Of a stretch of 64,000 bases of DNA, positions 38,226-46,213 are shown in pieces; the stretch's first letter is position 1; each line of letters starts with the position of its first letter. Source of the DNA: Ferrigenium straubiae. Lineage in GTDB: Bacteria; Pseudomonadota; Gammaproteobacteria; Burkholderiales; Gallionellaceae. Location: assembly GCA_019449655.1 (NCBI GenBank), contig JAHQXD010000001.1, positions 183,624-247,623 on the forward strand. Direction: 5' to 3'. Made by a program: the position numbers and the translations under genes. Below the pieces are notes generated by a model, which saw nothing but the letters and a program-made list of their open reading frames with translations, had not been told where the DNA came from and made no database searches.

Positions 38226-38532
38226 CCGCCGCCTCCTGTTCCGGCGTTTTCGGCTTCGGGAACAGTTCTTCGTCGGTCAGCGCTTCGGCCTCGTCGTCCG
38301 CCATCATCTTGTCGGCCATCGCCTCGGCCCTGCGATAGTCGGAACCATGCAGGTGCTCGACCACCTGTTCGTCGGTTCCGGTCAGGCTGGCGATCAGCGC
38401 GATGCGTTGCGCCACGCCGCCGCGCCGGTCGAAGCTGAGATAGTCCGACGCGATGGGATAATCGCGGAACGTCAGCTCTTCGACGGTCGTTTTACCGAAG
38501 GTCAGCGGGTGCTTGAGTTTGAGCTTCGCCAT
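38203..38532 (-). CDS. Tail assembly chaperone gp41 (short form)
   Basis: A 109-residue protein: MAKLKLKHPLTFGKTTVEEL, then DYPIASDYLSFDRRGGVAQR and an acidic Lys-rich tail. It belongs to the Mu gp41 family, equivalent to lambda G. It is translated just before the tape measure region and is extended by frameshift. Confidence 0.9.
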   Translation of the reverse strand: MAKLKLKHPLTFGKTTVEELTFRDYPIASDYLSFDRRGGVAQRIALIASLTGTDEQVVEHLHGSDYRRAEAMADKMMADDEAEALTDEELFPKPKTPEQEAAEKKSQES

Positions 38533-38539
38533 GCCGCAC

Positions 38540-38902
38540 CTACGCGATCTTTTCGGAAGTGTTGGACATGATGGTCAGCTTGCTTTCGCCATCACTCACG
38601 CCCACCGGCTCGGTGACGAAAGCGCGGCTCAACAGATGCACGCTGCCGTCGGCCAGGCGCACCGTCACGTCCTCGTCCTTGATGTTGTTCAAGGTCTGCG
38701 CGTCGATGCCACCTTGCAGGTTGAGGTTCAGTTCCAGCTTCGCGCCGACGCCGGATTCGGTGTAACCGCCGTCTTCCGGCAAGCGGCCCGGCTTGTGGTC
38801 GCGTTTCGTGCCGCTGGGCGTGAAGGTGCCCGGCTTTTCGGCCAGCGGCAGCTTGCCGATGGAAGGCACCGACACGGTGCGGATGTTGTTCAATTGAGCC
38901 AT
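38540..38902 (-). CDS. Tail tube protein (Mu gpM)
   Basis: A 120-residue protein: MAQLNNIRTVSVPSIGKLPL, GVGAKLELNLNLQGGIDAQT and DVTVRLADGSVHLLSRAFVT. It matches the Mu-like tail tube family that forms the inner conduit of the contractile tail. It lies between gp41 and the sheath gene. Confidence 0.9.
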   Translation of the reverse strand: MAQLNNIRTVSVPSIGKLPLAEKPGTFTPSGTKRDHKPGRLPEDGGYTESGVGAKLELNLNLQGGIDAQTLNNIKDEDVTVRLADGSVHLLSRAFVTEPVGVSDGESKLTIMSNTSEKIA

Positions 38903-38933
38903 GTTTGAATTCCTTTCAAATCAAGTTTAATGA

Positions 38934-38971
38934 CCCTCTCCCCATCCCTCTCCCGCAAGCGGGAGAGGGGG
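38934..38971. repeat. Dispersed REP-like repeat, family A, copy 4 (phage, tube/sheath boundary)
   Basis: CCCTCTCCCCATCCCTCTCC then CGCAAGCGGGAGAGGGGG. It sits in the only gap between gpL and gpM. Confidence 0.88.
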
Positions 38972-38977
38972 AAGAGG

Positions 38978-40438
38978 TTAGACCGCCTTGCGGAACTGTC
39001 CGACGCCCGCCAGGATGTAGTACGGCGACAACAGCACCGGCTCATCCTTGAAGTTGAAGCGGCTCGGGTTGGTCGGGTGCTGCTCGACTACCAGGTGATC
39101 CTTGTAGTAGCCGTATTCCTGCACCCAACCGAATTCCTGCATCAGCGTGTTCTTGTACAGGCTCAGCAGGTAGGCGCGCACATCGTCCACCGTGGTGATG
39201 CGCAGGCCGGGGCGATAGCCTTCGTTGCTTTTGGCCGCTGCCGTGCCGGTGAAGCGCTTGATCGCGCCGATGCGCTGCTCGTAGCGGATGCGCTCCATCA
39301 CTTCGGCGGTGTTGATGTCCAGGAACGCATCGTCGGCGCTACCGTCCGGTCTGAACTGGTACATCGAGATCAGGCGCTTGATGCTGCACGAACCGTCCTT
39401 GCCGACCTGCATCACCGACATACCCTTGAACAGCAGGCTGTTGGCGTTCGTCCAATCGTGGTAGCTCACGCCGATCATGCCGGGCAATGAGATGCCTTCC
39501 AGCGACTCGACCGGGTTGTTGTAGAGGCGCGGCGCTGCGGCGGCGCAGACGATGGCCGCCGCTTCCCAGGTGCTGGTCGGGTTCAGCTCCAGGCTGAGGT
39601 CGGCGATGTGCTCGTAATTCTTGGTCTCGCCGAATGCCGCCGCTGCCGCGTAGTCGCCGCGATGGGACGTGAAGCAGCGGAAGCCTGCCTGGATCGGCGG
39701 AAGATAGTGCAGCTTGCTTTCCGCATCCCAGGCGGCGAGCGTGGCAGCATCGTTGATGCCCAGGGCGATGTAGCGATACCAGCGCGGCCCGAGGATGGCA
39801 GTCAGGTCGCCAGGAACGGGATCTCCCGCGCCGCCGGACATGGCGGTGGTGGTCAGGGCCAGTCCGGCCGGGATCGGCTCACCGTAAAGCGCCAAACGGA
39901 TGTCGATATTGTTGCCGCAGGTGCCCTTGTGGCGCGCGGTGAGCGTGACCACGGCCGCAACGGCTGCAGCCGTCACCGGGATATCGGTACCGGCCGCCGT
40001 GATCGCGTCAGAAATCGCGGTGGCAACCTGGTCAACCGTCTGGTTGGCGGTGATGGCTACATTAACCACCTTGCCTGCAATGTACAGCGCCAGCACGCCG
40101 TTGGAGGACGGCACACCGGTCACGGTAATGGGAGCGGATGCCTGCACACCGGCCACGTTGTCCGCATAGGGCAGCATGTAGATATCAAGTACCTTATCGA
40201 TGGGTCGATAGCGCTTTGCCATTTGGTGCAACATCGAACCATCACCGGCCTTTTCCTTAGCGTCTTCCGGGCCAGCCAGGCGCACGATCTCGCCCGCCGG
40301 GGCGGTGCCGGTCGCCAGCTTATGGCCGACCAGCAGCACGGCCGGAATATCGCCGCCCAGCCCGGCCTGCGAGCCGTCAACTTCGATGTATGCGCCCGGA
40401 TAGCGCAGCGCCTCCGGGATGTATTTGAACGAGATCAT
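38978..40438 (-). CDS. Tail sheath protein (Mu gpL)
   Basis: A 486-residue contractile sheath protein: ALRYPGAYIEVDGSQAGLGG, RLAGPEDAKEKAGDGSMLHQ, and the C-terminal LLSLYKNTLMQEFGWVQEYG with EPVLLSPYYILAGVGQFRKA. This is the Mu gpL family, marking a myovirus-type tail. It overlaps gp37 by 4 nt. Confidence 0.93.
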   Translation of the reverse strand: MISFKYIPEALRYPGAYIEVDGSQAGLGGDIPAVLLVGHKLATGTAPAGEIVRLAGPEDAKEKAGDGSMLHQMAKRYRPIDKVLDIYMLPYADNVAGVQASAPITVTGVPSSNGVLALYIAGKVVNVAITANQTVDQVATAISDAITAAGTDIPVTAAAVAAVVTLTARHKGTCGNNIDIRLALYGEPIPAGLALTTTAMSGGAGDPVPGDLTAILGPRWYRYIALGINDAATLAAWDAESKLHYLPPIQAGFRCFTSHRGDYAAAAAFGETKNYEHIADLSLELNPTSTWEAAAIVCAAAAPRLYNNPVESLEGISLPGMIGVSYHDWTNANSLLFKGMSVMQVGKDGSCSIKRLISMYQFRPDGSADDAFLDINTAEVMERIRYEQRIGAIKRFTGTAAAKSNEGYRPGLRITTVDDVRAYLLSLYKNTLMQEFGWVQEYGYYKDHLVVEQHPTNPSRFNFKDEPVLLSPYYILAGVGQFRKAV

Positions 40439-40923
40439 AGGGTGCTACCTCCTGTGTTGGTTAAGCCGCCATAGGCGACGGGGTCGGGTAAATAGTTGGT
40501 GATGAGGGCTTCGAAGCTGTATTTGTCAGCCCAGAAAATGTCGCGCTTCGCATACTCGATAACGCGGCCGCCCTCGAACTGGACGGGGCGCACGTCTGCC
40601 TCGATCTCCCAGCCGAGCAGCAGCGCCTCAACGGCCTTGCGGTATTGCAACAGCGTTTCATCTGCATCCATGTGCGCATGGATGCGCTCGTTGCTTATGG
40701 CGATCACTACATCGAAAGACAGCTTCAGGCGTACCGCGCGCTCTCCGGCGCTCTTTGCGCTTTCCGAAGAACGCACAATCCATGCGGCCGGCAGCGGGAG
40801 TGCATCAGGATTGAGGCTGGCATAGTCTGCCGCCCCGGAAACATCACGGAACCACTGCCCGTCAAACCAATCCGGCTTCGCCTTCAACAGCGCGATCAAC
40901 GGCTTCAGCGAGATCATCACCAA
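40435..40923 (-). CDS. Phage gp37 (DUF1834)
   Basis: A 162-residue protein: MVMISLKPLIALLKAKPDWF, PAAWIVRSSESAKSAGERAV, LKLSFDVVIAISNERIHAHM. It matches Mu gp37/DUF1834, a neck or tail-terminator type protein. It overlaps gp36 by 7 nt. Confidence 0.85.
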   Translation of the reverse strand: MVMISLKPLIALLKAKPDWFDGQWFRDVSGAADYASLNPDALPLPAAWIVRSSESAKSAGERAVRLKLSFDVVIAISNERIHAHMDADETLLQYRKAVEALLLGWEIEADVRPVQFEGGRVIEYAKRDIFWADKYSFEALITNYLPDPVAYGGLTNTGGSTL

Positions 40924-41408
40924 TCTCCCGCAGGCTGTTGGCCGCCATACCGGCGCGGCGCGCTTTCCATCAACACCTGATCGGCCGGCAGCGGCGGAAC
41001 GGCAGGGGCAACCGGCACCAGATTGAGTTCACCGCGAGCGTGCGCCTTGAGCGTAGCTATCGCGCCGTCGTATGCCTTGCTCACGTCGTCGGTCATGCGC
41101 TCCGCGCCCTGCAGGAAGTAGAGCGCAATCGTCGAGGTCAGCCTGGCCAGCAACGGCGTCTGCGTACCCGCCGGGATGCCGTAGGAAATCACCAGCTCCT
41201 CGGCGTCGCCCAGCGCCTTGTCGATGGCGTCCAGCGCCAGCGTCAGAGATGCCTGCTGCGCCACGGTGTATCCGCTGAGATCGCCGCCCGCAACCGCGAC
41301 CCGCAGCGCATCGTCCGGCGGCATGTCAACATCGGCGGGAACCGCCAGTTGAGCAAGTCGGCGAGCGTTGCTGCGTGCCAGCAGATCGGCGCGGGTGGCA
41401 AAGGTCAT
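40917..41408 (-). CDS. Phage gp36 (DUF1320)
   Basis: A 163-residue protein: MTFATRADLLARSNARRLAQ, then DAIDKALGDAEELVISYGIP and DDVSKAYDGAIATLKAHARG. DUF1320 is the head-tail connector (adaptor) family of Mu-like phages. Confidence 0.88.
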   Translation of the reverse strand: MTFATRADLLARSNARRLAQLAVPADVDMPPDDALRVAVAGGDLSGYTVAQQASLTLALDAIDKALGDAEELVISYGIPAGTQTPLLARLTSTIALYFLQGAERMTDDVSKAYDGAIATLKAHARGELNLVPVAPAVPPLPADQVLMESAPRRYGGQQPAGDW

Positions 41409-41429
41409 AGGACGCCTTTCACGGTTGTC

Positions 41430-41467
41430 CCCTCTCCCGCAAGCGGGAGAGGGTTAGGGTGAGGGGG
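41430..41467. repeat. Dispersed REP-like repeat, family A, copy 5 (phage, upstream of gp36)
   Basis: CCCTCTCCCGCAAGCGGGAG then AGGGTTAGGGTGAGGGGG, oriented like the earP copy. It is followed 33 nt later by a family B repeat. Confidence 0.88.
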
Positions 41468-41499
41468 CGCGCAGCGCGTAGTCATGGATGCCTCTTATC

Positions 41500-41526
41500 C
41501 GTTCGTTCTGAGCTTGTCGAAGGACT
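41500..41526. repeat. Dispersed palindromic repeat, family B, copy 2
   Basis: CCGTTCGTTCTGAGCTTGTC then GAAGGAC. Only one arm pair is kept. It overlaps the stop codon of the next leftward gene by 2 nt. Confidence 0.75.
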
Positions 41527-41929
41527 ACTGCCCGTCCTGAATTTCAGCCCAGGCCGCATCACGCTCGGCGGCGGTAATTTCCCAGCCGATCACCGCCGAG
41601 ATGGCGGGAACCTTTGGCATACCGCTGTTCGTCCACAGCGCGGCATCGGCCTTGTCCAGCTTGCCGATGGCGTCCTTGATCGCCGCGATGCGCTCGGCCG
41701 GATCGGTCGGAACGACGGGCGCATTGCCCTGGCCGGCATCCTGCTGGCCTGCGGAATAGCCTTCCGGCTCGGTCTCCGATACTTCCAGCATCTGCTCTTC
41801 CTTGAGGCGCTTTTCGGTGGCCGCATCGACTTCCACCTTCTGCCATTCCTTGGTGAAGCCAATGCCACAGCGGAAGAACTTCGTCTGACCGCTCTTGGGG
41901 TGCACGCGCACATACATGATTGTTGCCAT
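41525..41929 (-). CDS. Mu gp35-like (HI1506-type) protein
   Basis: A 134-residue protein: MATIMYVRVHPKSGQTKFFR, then GFTKEWQKVEVDAATEKRLK and a C-terminal LEM-like helical part with AIKDAIGKLDKADAALWTNS. This resembles gp35/HI1506 of Mu-like phages, a small structural protein after the major head gene. ATG 41929 has AGGAG upstream; longer N-terminal frame is not supported. The stop runs into a family B repeat. Confidence 0.8.
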   Translation of the reverse strand: MATIMYVRVHPKSGQTKFFRCGIGFTKEWQKVEVDAATEKRLKEEQMLEVSETEPEGYSAGQQDAGQGNAPVVPTDPAERIAAIKDAIGKLDKADAALWTNSGMPKVPAISAVIGWEITAAERDAAWAEIQDGQ

Positions 41930-42016
41930 AGTCTTTCTCCTGGTTTGTTGGTTTCTCTTACACAACCCGGAGGCCATCGCCTCCGGGGTAGCGTGCTACG
42001 CTCTCTCAGGTGTTAC

Positions 42017-42937
42017 TTAGGCACGCACCCAGGGCGTGACGAACAGTTCGACCTTGTTGTAGTTGATGTTGTCTGCACCGGCCGCATTCTTTTGTGTCTT
42101 CAGAATCTGCTCAAATGCGGAACGATTGTTCGGGCCGCAAACCAGCAAGTTCGGGGTGGCACCAATCGGTTTCTCGCCATCGCGATTCACCGTTTCCATT
42201 GCCTTGAACGCCGCCTCAAAGTTCTCGACGGTCGCAGCAGCCTTGGAGCCGAACGCCAACTGCCAGAAGCCGAATACGGCCTCGCCGCGCCATCGTCCGC
42301 CAACGGGAACAGCGTCGTTGTCGAAAACATAGTCACTGGTCAGGGCGTTCGGTTTGATCCAGAACTGCGCTGGGGAGCGCTCCTGCAGATAGAGTGGCTT
42401 TGGGGCACGGTCTGTACACAACAGAATCCATGGCTCGCCTACACCGGCCTGCATGTTGCTGACGGTCGTTGGAACACCGGTGCCATCCTCGTTAGGGTAA
42501 ACAGGGTGGTCGGTGTCGAAGTAGAACTGGCCGTCGTAGCAAACTTCGGAAAATCCGGCCGCAACCTTGGAAAACACCAACTCGTTATGCAAATCAGTGA
42601 CTGAGATACCGTGCATTTCCGCGAGACCGGCGTACATCCCCCACTTATCATCTTCGAGTTTTTCCACGGGAATATCGACCGTGTTCTCGAACTTGCGATT
42701 TTTGACCTGATAAGCAGTTTCGCTAAACAGCTTGTGCAGGCGCGCACCGACCCACTCGCGGAAAGCGGGGAACTGTGACAGCCATGCATACGTATTGGAA
42801 TCGCTGTCGCTGGGTATCTGCATAGCGAGCTTCTTCCAGTCTGGTTTTCCTTGCGTAAGACCATTGTTAAACCTGGCGACCAACGCTGTATTGATTGCGT
42901 CGAGCTGTGATTGGGTAAGATTGATCAGTGCTCCCAT
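42017..42937 (-). CDS. Major head subunit (Mu gpT)
   Basis: A 306-residue HK97-fold-type coat protein of the Mu gpT family: MGALINLTQSQLDAINTALV, SQFPAFREWVGARLHKLFSE, VDIPVEKLEDDKWGMYAGLA and GATPNLLVCGPNNRSAFEQI. It follows the protease/scaffold gene as in Mu. Confidence 0.95.
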   Translation of the reverse strand: MGALINLTQSQLDAINTALVARFNNGLTQGKPDWKKLAMQIPSDSDSNTYAWLSQFPAFREWVGARLHKLFSETAYQVKNRKFENTVDIPVEKLEDDKWGMYAGLAEMHGISVTDLHNELVFSKVAAGFSEVCYDGQFYFDTDHPVYPNEDGTGVPTTVSNMQAGVGEPWILLCTDRAPKPLYLQERSPAQFWIKPNALTSDYVFDNDAVPVGGRWRGEAVFGFWQLAFGSKAAATVENFEAAFKAMETVNRDGEKPIGATPNLLVCGPNNRSAFEQILKTQKNAAGADNINYNKVELFVTPWVRA

Positions 42938-42964
42938 GTTGTTTTCCTCTCTATTAAGTTACGG

Positions 42965-43420
42965 TTACATGCCTTTTTTTGCCTTCGCAAACGCTTCCGG
43001 CGTCAATCCAGCCTTCGCGCAAGCCGCCAGCTCGACCCGGCTCAAGCCGTGGCTGCCGTCGCCAGGCTTACCGTCTCCGACCTGCTTGTTCAGCATCGCG
43101 AGCGGGTTGACGGATTCCAGGTATTCGGTCAGATCGGCGAGGCTCTTCTTTTCCGCCCAGCCTTTCAGCGCGGGAGGAATGCGGCCGTCGGCCAGCGCCG
43201 CCTTGAGCAGCTCCGCGTGCTTGGCCTTGTCGGCGGCGAGCGCGGCGGAGGCCTTTTCCTGCTCAAAACCGGCAACCTTGCCGGTCAGCTCGGTGTTCTT
43301 GCTGGTCAGGTCGGCCACTTGTTTGTTCAGGGTTTCCTTCTCGGCGGTCAGCGCCGCCACCTGTGCGGTTGCTTTGTCGCGCTCGGCGGTGAGCGCCGCC
43401 ACTTGCTTTTCGTCGGGCAT
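42965..43420 (-). CDS. Scaffold protein from an internal start (Mu gpZ)
   Basis: The C-terminal 151 residues of gpI have their own ATG at 43420 with GGAG 8 nt upstream: MPDEKQVAALTAERDKATAQ, a long coiled coil with repeated VAALTAE/VADLTSK units. In Mu the scaffold Z is made from an in-frame internal start inside the protease gene I. The same arrangement is seen here. Confidence 0.8.
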   Translation of the reverse strand: MPDEKQVAALTAERDKATAQVAALTAEKETLNKQVADLTSKNTELTGKVAGFEQEKASAALAADKAKHAELLKAALADGRIPPALKGWAEKKSLADLTEYLESVNPLAMLNKQVGDGKPGDGSHGLSRVELAACAKAGLTPEAFAKAKKGM

Positions 43421-43987
43421 ATCAACATCTCCTCTGTTTTGGTTTCCGGGCGGCAGACCCCCGGCGGTCGAAAACTTGCGCGCCAGATCGGCCAGCGCGT
43501 CCAGCCCGTCCAGGGCCGGAGTGTTGGTCAGGGCGATGGAAACGATCTCCAGCACCTCGCCGGTTTCTGCGTCGTAAAAAAAGACCGTACTGATGTAGCG
43601 ATATTTCTTCGCGACGATCTCGGCCCTGGCGTCGTCAGTCCAGGAAATGCCGACGGCATAGAGACCCTTGCCTTCTCGCCACTCGAATGTATTGGGCACC
43701 CATCCGGCGGCAGGCGCTTTTTTGCCGTTGTCCCTGGAGCGCAGGGACTGGTGCTCGTAGTCGATCAGCGTGTCGGTCTTCCTTGCCGATGCCAGCGCGA
43801 TCACGCGCGCCGCGATCTGCGCGTCAAGTTGCCAGGCGGCGCACCCCACCGGACGAACGTCAGTCGAGCGGAACGGGCCGGGCGGCAACAGGTGCGCCTC
43901 GGTGGTAATACCGTCCGCGCCGGTAACGAGCTCGTAAGTAAGAGCGGCGAATGAAAGGTTGTGCTGCGGTTGTTTGGTTTGCGGCAT
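42965..43987 (-). CDS. Prohead protease with C-terminal scaffold (Mu gpI)
   Basis: A 340-residue protein. The N-terminal serine protease domain (MPQTKQPQHNLSFAALTYEL, DYEHQSLRSRDNGKKAPAAG, VGISWTDDARAEIVAKKYRY) is followed by the coiled-coil scaffold. It processes the prohead. ATG 43987 has AGGAG upstream; the ATG eight codons earlier lacks one. It is the first gene of the tail/head late block and begins 52 nt after a palindrome. Confidence 0.92.
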   Translation of the reverse strand: MPQTKQPQHNLSFAALTYELVTGADGITTEAHLLPPGPFRSTDVRPVGCAAWQLDAQIAARVIALASARKTDTLIDYEHQSLRSRDNGKKAPAAGWVPNTFEWREGKGLYAVGISWTDDARAEIVAKKYRYISTVFFYDAETGEVLEIVSIALTNTPALDGLDALADLARKFSTAGGLPPGNQNRGDVDMPDEKQVAALTAERDKATAQVAALTAEKETLNKQVADLTSKNTELTGKVAGFEQEKASAALAADKAKHAELLKAALADGRIPPALKGWAEKKSLADLTEYLESVNPLAMLNKQVGDGKPGDGSHGLSRVELAACAKAGLTPEAFAKAKKGM

Positions 43988-44038
43988 GTGCGCTCCTGTG
44001 ATGGAACGCATCTTCGCGCGCGGCGGGATTTGAAATTA

Positions 44039-44092
44039 GGCGGGAAATGTTTCCCGCCTGAAGGCGGTTTTTGCGAAACGCGTTTAAACGCG
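44039..44092. promoter_or_regulatory. Late-block control region: palindrome copy 2 and a second palindrome
   Basis: GGCGGGAAATGTTTCCCGCC lies at 44039-44058 and the perfect palindrome CGCGTTTAAACGCG at 44079-44092. Reading toward gpI, the first palindrome is followed by CCTAAT, as it also is at the endolysin copy. CCGCC-TGAA-GGCGG then TTTTT overlaps it on the + strand and could terminate. Mor- or C-type activators bind dyads just upstream of late promoters in Mu, so this is a candidate activator site. Confidence 0.6.
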
Positions 44093-44174
44093 ATTTGAGC
44101 GGCTCACCCCTGCGGGTGGGGTGATGGGTCGGGCGGTGTGGTGCTCGGGTTTTTTAAATGGGTCTGTGCGGTTT
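44093..44174. other. Non-coding gap between the early arm and gene I
   Basis: It contains a hairpin TCACCCC / GGGGTGA (near 44104-44124) and two direct copies of TTTTTAAATGGG (about 44152 and 44173). No coding frame. It may hold the early transcript terminator. Confidence 0.45.
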
Positions 44175-44432
44175 TTAAATGGGGGTTGCGATGATACGCA
44201 CAGGCTCCAATCCAGTCTCAAAGATCAGATTCAAGATTTCCCGATCTGGAATCTCCTCAGTGACGCCTATGCGATAATATTTTCCAGCCAGGAAAAACTC
44301 TCGCCCTTCGTAGAGATATTTTTTCCCGTCAGCTTCCAGGATTACTGACTTGCCTGCCTTGATGCGCAGTTTCTTTCCGTTCCAAGGGCCGCCGATCAGC
44401 AGCCATTCCGTAAATCCGTTTCCGTTGCTCAT
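44175..44432 (-). CDS. Small phage protein of unknown function
   Basis: An 85-residue protein, MSNGNGFTEWLLIGGPWNGK then KLRIKAGKSVILEADGKKYL. ATG 44432 has AGGAG 7 nt upstream. It is predicted to be mostly beta with no membrane segment. It is the last gene of the early arm, just after mor, and may be a late regulator in the position of Mu C. It shows no HTH that I can see. Function unknown. Confidence 0.65.
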   Translation of the reverse strand: MSNGNGFTEWLLIGGPWNGKKLRIKAGKSVILEADGKKYLYEGREFFLAGKYYRIGVTEEIPDREILNLIFETGLEPVRIIATPI

Positions 44433-44442
44433 TCGAAGTCTC

Positions 44443-44847
44443 CTAGAACAGCGCACCCTGACAACCATCATCTTCCTCGCGCCGAATGTTGAGTATCTGG
44501 CGGCTTGAAAGGTTGTTTTCACGCGCCTGGGCATTGATGCTGGCATTGTACTTCGTGGTGCGGATGTGCGCATTGCGCACGATCTGAAACAGCTTGTCAG
44601 GCTTCGGCATCCACACGCGCCCGGCTGCGTCCATGTGCGGTTCGAGCGTTTCGCGCAGCCTTTCCAGCTCGTCCGGCTCCAGGCCGAGCGAGCTGCAGCG
44701 AAACTTCGGGATGTTGACATTCACGCCGCCCTGGGCCACCAGGAAAGCCTTTGCCCGGCCAAAGCCGAGCGCCCGCACCACCGCCGCCAGCACGGGCGGC
44801 AGCGAGCGCAGCAGCTCGGGATCGACGGCGGGCCAGTTGGTATTCAT
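44443..44847 (-). CDS. mor: Mor-family middle/late transcription activator
   Basis: A 134-residue protein. An N-terminal dimerisation part (MNTNWPAVDPELLRSLPPVL, AVVRALGFGRAKAFLVAQGG) is followed by a C-terminal helix-turn-helix (NASINAQARENNLSSRQILN, IRRE). Mor activates middle transcription in Mu by binding as a dimer upstream of Pm. ATG 44847 overlaps the stop of gemA. It probably turns on the palindrome-bearing late promoters directly or via a C-like protein. Confidence 0.88.
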   Translation of the reverse strand: MNTNWPAVDPELLRSLPPVLAAVVRALGFGRAKAFLVAQGGVNVNIPKFRCSSLGLEPDELERLRETLEPHMDAAGRVWMPKPDKLFQIVRNAHIRTTKYNASINAQARENNLSSRQILNIRREEDDGCQGALF

Positions 44848-45314
44848 CAGCGCCCCAGCCAGCCCTTCATGGCCTCGGTGATCCTCTGGCACTCGTCCAC
44901 CGAGAGGCTGTCCAGATCGGGCACGTCATGCCCCACCTGGCGCGCGCAGAAGGCCAGCAGCGCACGCCGGTCGGCGTGCTGCACCTTGCCCGCCTTGCCG
45001 AGCTTTCCCCACAGGCGCACCACGAAGGCGATGCGCGGCGGCACCGAACGTTTTTCCGTTCGCCCTGAGCCTGTCGAAGCGGGGTTGAACACGCGCTTGT
45101 TGCGCGGCCAGCCCCGGCGCTCGTAGTCTTCCAGCACAGCGCCGAGCTGCGGCACGTTCATGCTGCTGGCGGATATGCGCCCCTCGATCTCGACCGCACC
45201 GTGGCGCTGCAGCAGATCGCGGTGGCTATCGTCGCTCCAGCCCGGCAGATTCGCCATTGCCCAACCCTTGGCGATGCCGACGAGCTGGCGGTAGTGTTTG
45301 ATCAGTTTGGTCAT
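44847..45314 (-). CDS. gemA: Regulatory protein GemA (Mu gp16, DUF1018)
   Basis: A 155-residue protein: MTKLIKHYRQLVGIAKGWAM, then WSDDSHRDLLQRHG, CARQVGHDVPDLDSLSVDEC, QRITEAMKGWLGR. DUF1018/GemA modulates host gene expression and DNA supercoiling in Mu. ATG 45314 overlaps the stop of the upstream gene as TGATG, so I prefer it to the ATG four codons upstream. A family B repeat is read in frame in the middle as NPASTGSGRTEKRS. Confidence 0.85.
   Translation of the reverse strand: MTKLIKHYRQLVGIAKGWAMANLPGWSDDSHRDLLQRHGAVEIEGRISASSMNVPQLGAVLEDYERRGWPRNKRVFNPASTGSGRTEKRSVPPRIAFVVRLWGKLGKAGKVQHADRRALLAFCARQVGHDVPDLDSLSVDECQRITEAMKGWLGR
45056..45089. repeat. Dispersed palindromic repeat, family B, copy 3 (inside gemA)
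   Basis: CCGTTCGCCCTGAGCCTGTC then GAAGCGGGGTTGAAC. It is translated in frame in GemA. Confidence 0.75.
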
Positions 45315-45526
45315 CACCAGTCCCATCCCAAGTTATATTCGCGCGCCTTTTCGCGCAGTAATGGGCATGTATCCATAGCGCACCAGTTGCCATTTCTGTC
45401 GTCAGCGTCTTGATGAGTACACTGGAGACTGTCGTGGTCTTCTTTGATGCCGTGGTAGTCACCACATAATTCGCGCATTTCGTCGAACGCAATTACAACC
45501 TTCTCTGCTGGGTGTTCTTTCTGCAT
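45314..45526 (-). CDS. Small Cys-containing early protein
   Basis: A 70-residue protein, MQKEHPAEKVVIAFDEMREL then CGDYHGIKEDHDSLQCTHQD. Four cysteines (LCGDY, LQCTHQ, WCAMDTC) suggest metal binding. Such proteins occur in early regions of B3/Mu-like phages without known role. It is coupled to gemA by TGATG. Confidence 0.7.
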   Translation of the reverse strand: MQKEHPAEKVVIAFDEMRELCGDYHGIKEDHDSLQCTHQDADDRNGNWCAMDTCPLLREKAREYNLGWDW

Positions 45527-45597
45527 GTCATTCTCCGTAGCTATGCGTTAAACCGCCTCCCGCAGCCCTCTATCTATAACGGGCTGCAGGCGATGGT

Positions 45598-45873
45598 TTA
45601 GCTGTTCACCGCATCCTTGAGCGCCTTAGCAGCACTGAACTTGGGCACGTTCTTGGCCGGGATGTCGATCTCGGCCCTGGTGGAAGGGTTGCGCCCCTTG
45701 CGCGCTTCCTTGTGCTCGACGTGCAGCTTGCCGAGGCCGGGCAGGGTCACTTCGCCGCCGTTCTTCAGCTCATGCATTACCGCCAAACCGAGATGGTTCA
45801 ACACCTGGTCGATGTTTTTCTTGCTCTGGTCGGTGCCTGCTGCGATTGCGTCAATCAGTTCTTGCTTAGTCAT
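45598..45873 (-). CDS. HU-family DNA-binding protein (phage-encoded)
   Basis: A 91-residue HU/IHF fold: MTKQELIDAIAAGTDQSKKN, then VMHELKNGGEVTLPGLGKLH and KEARKGRNPSTRAEIDIPAK. It is distinct from the host IHF at 26.2 kb. Mu needs HU/IHF for transposition and repression, and B3-like phages carry their own copy. AGGAG precedes ATG 45873. Confidence 0.92.
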   Translation of the reverse strand: MTKQELIDAIAAGTDQSKKNIDQVLNHLGLAVMHELKNGGEVTLPGLGKLHVEHKEARKGRNPSTRAEIDIPAKNVPKFSAAKALKDAVNS

Positions 45874-45940
45874 TCCTTGCTCCTTTGGGTAGATGGTCAA
45901 TGTGAAACATGGGCGGGTGATGCGAACCACGGCGCGCCCT

Positions 45941-46213
45941 TTAGCCGTGGCCCTGTTTTTTGAACATGCGCACCATCCACGGGTGCAAGTGCATGCTGGC
46001 CAGGATGCCCAGCGGCCCGCCGGTAAGGTAGGCGGCAACGTCCAGCCAGCCGGTGGGGCCGGGCATGATCTTGAGGATGAACAGGTTGGCGGCACCGATG
46101 CCGAAGCTAGTCAGCACCGCCGCCGTCTTGTGTCCGCCGTTCACGTTGAGGCTTTGCAGCCCGAGGAACGGCACCACGGCGAAGGTGGCGGTGAAAATGA
46201 AGAGGGCGCTCAT
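45941..46213 (-). CDS. Small membrane protein of the early arm
   Basis: A 90-residue protein with two or three hydrophobic segments (MSALFIFTATFAVVPFLGLQ, KTAAVLTSFGIGAANLFILK, AAYLTGGPLGILASMHLHPW). It overlaps the MazG-like gene stop/start by 4 nt. A membrane role such as superinfection exclusion is possible, but I have no motif evidence. Confidence 0.65.
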   Translation of the reverse strand: MSALFIFTATFAVVPFLGLQSLNVNGGHKTAAVLTSFGIGAANLFILKIMPGPTGWLDVAAYLTGGPLGILASMHLHPWMVRMFKKQGHG

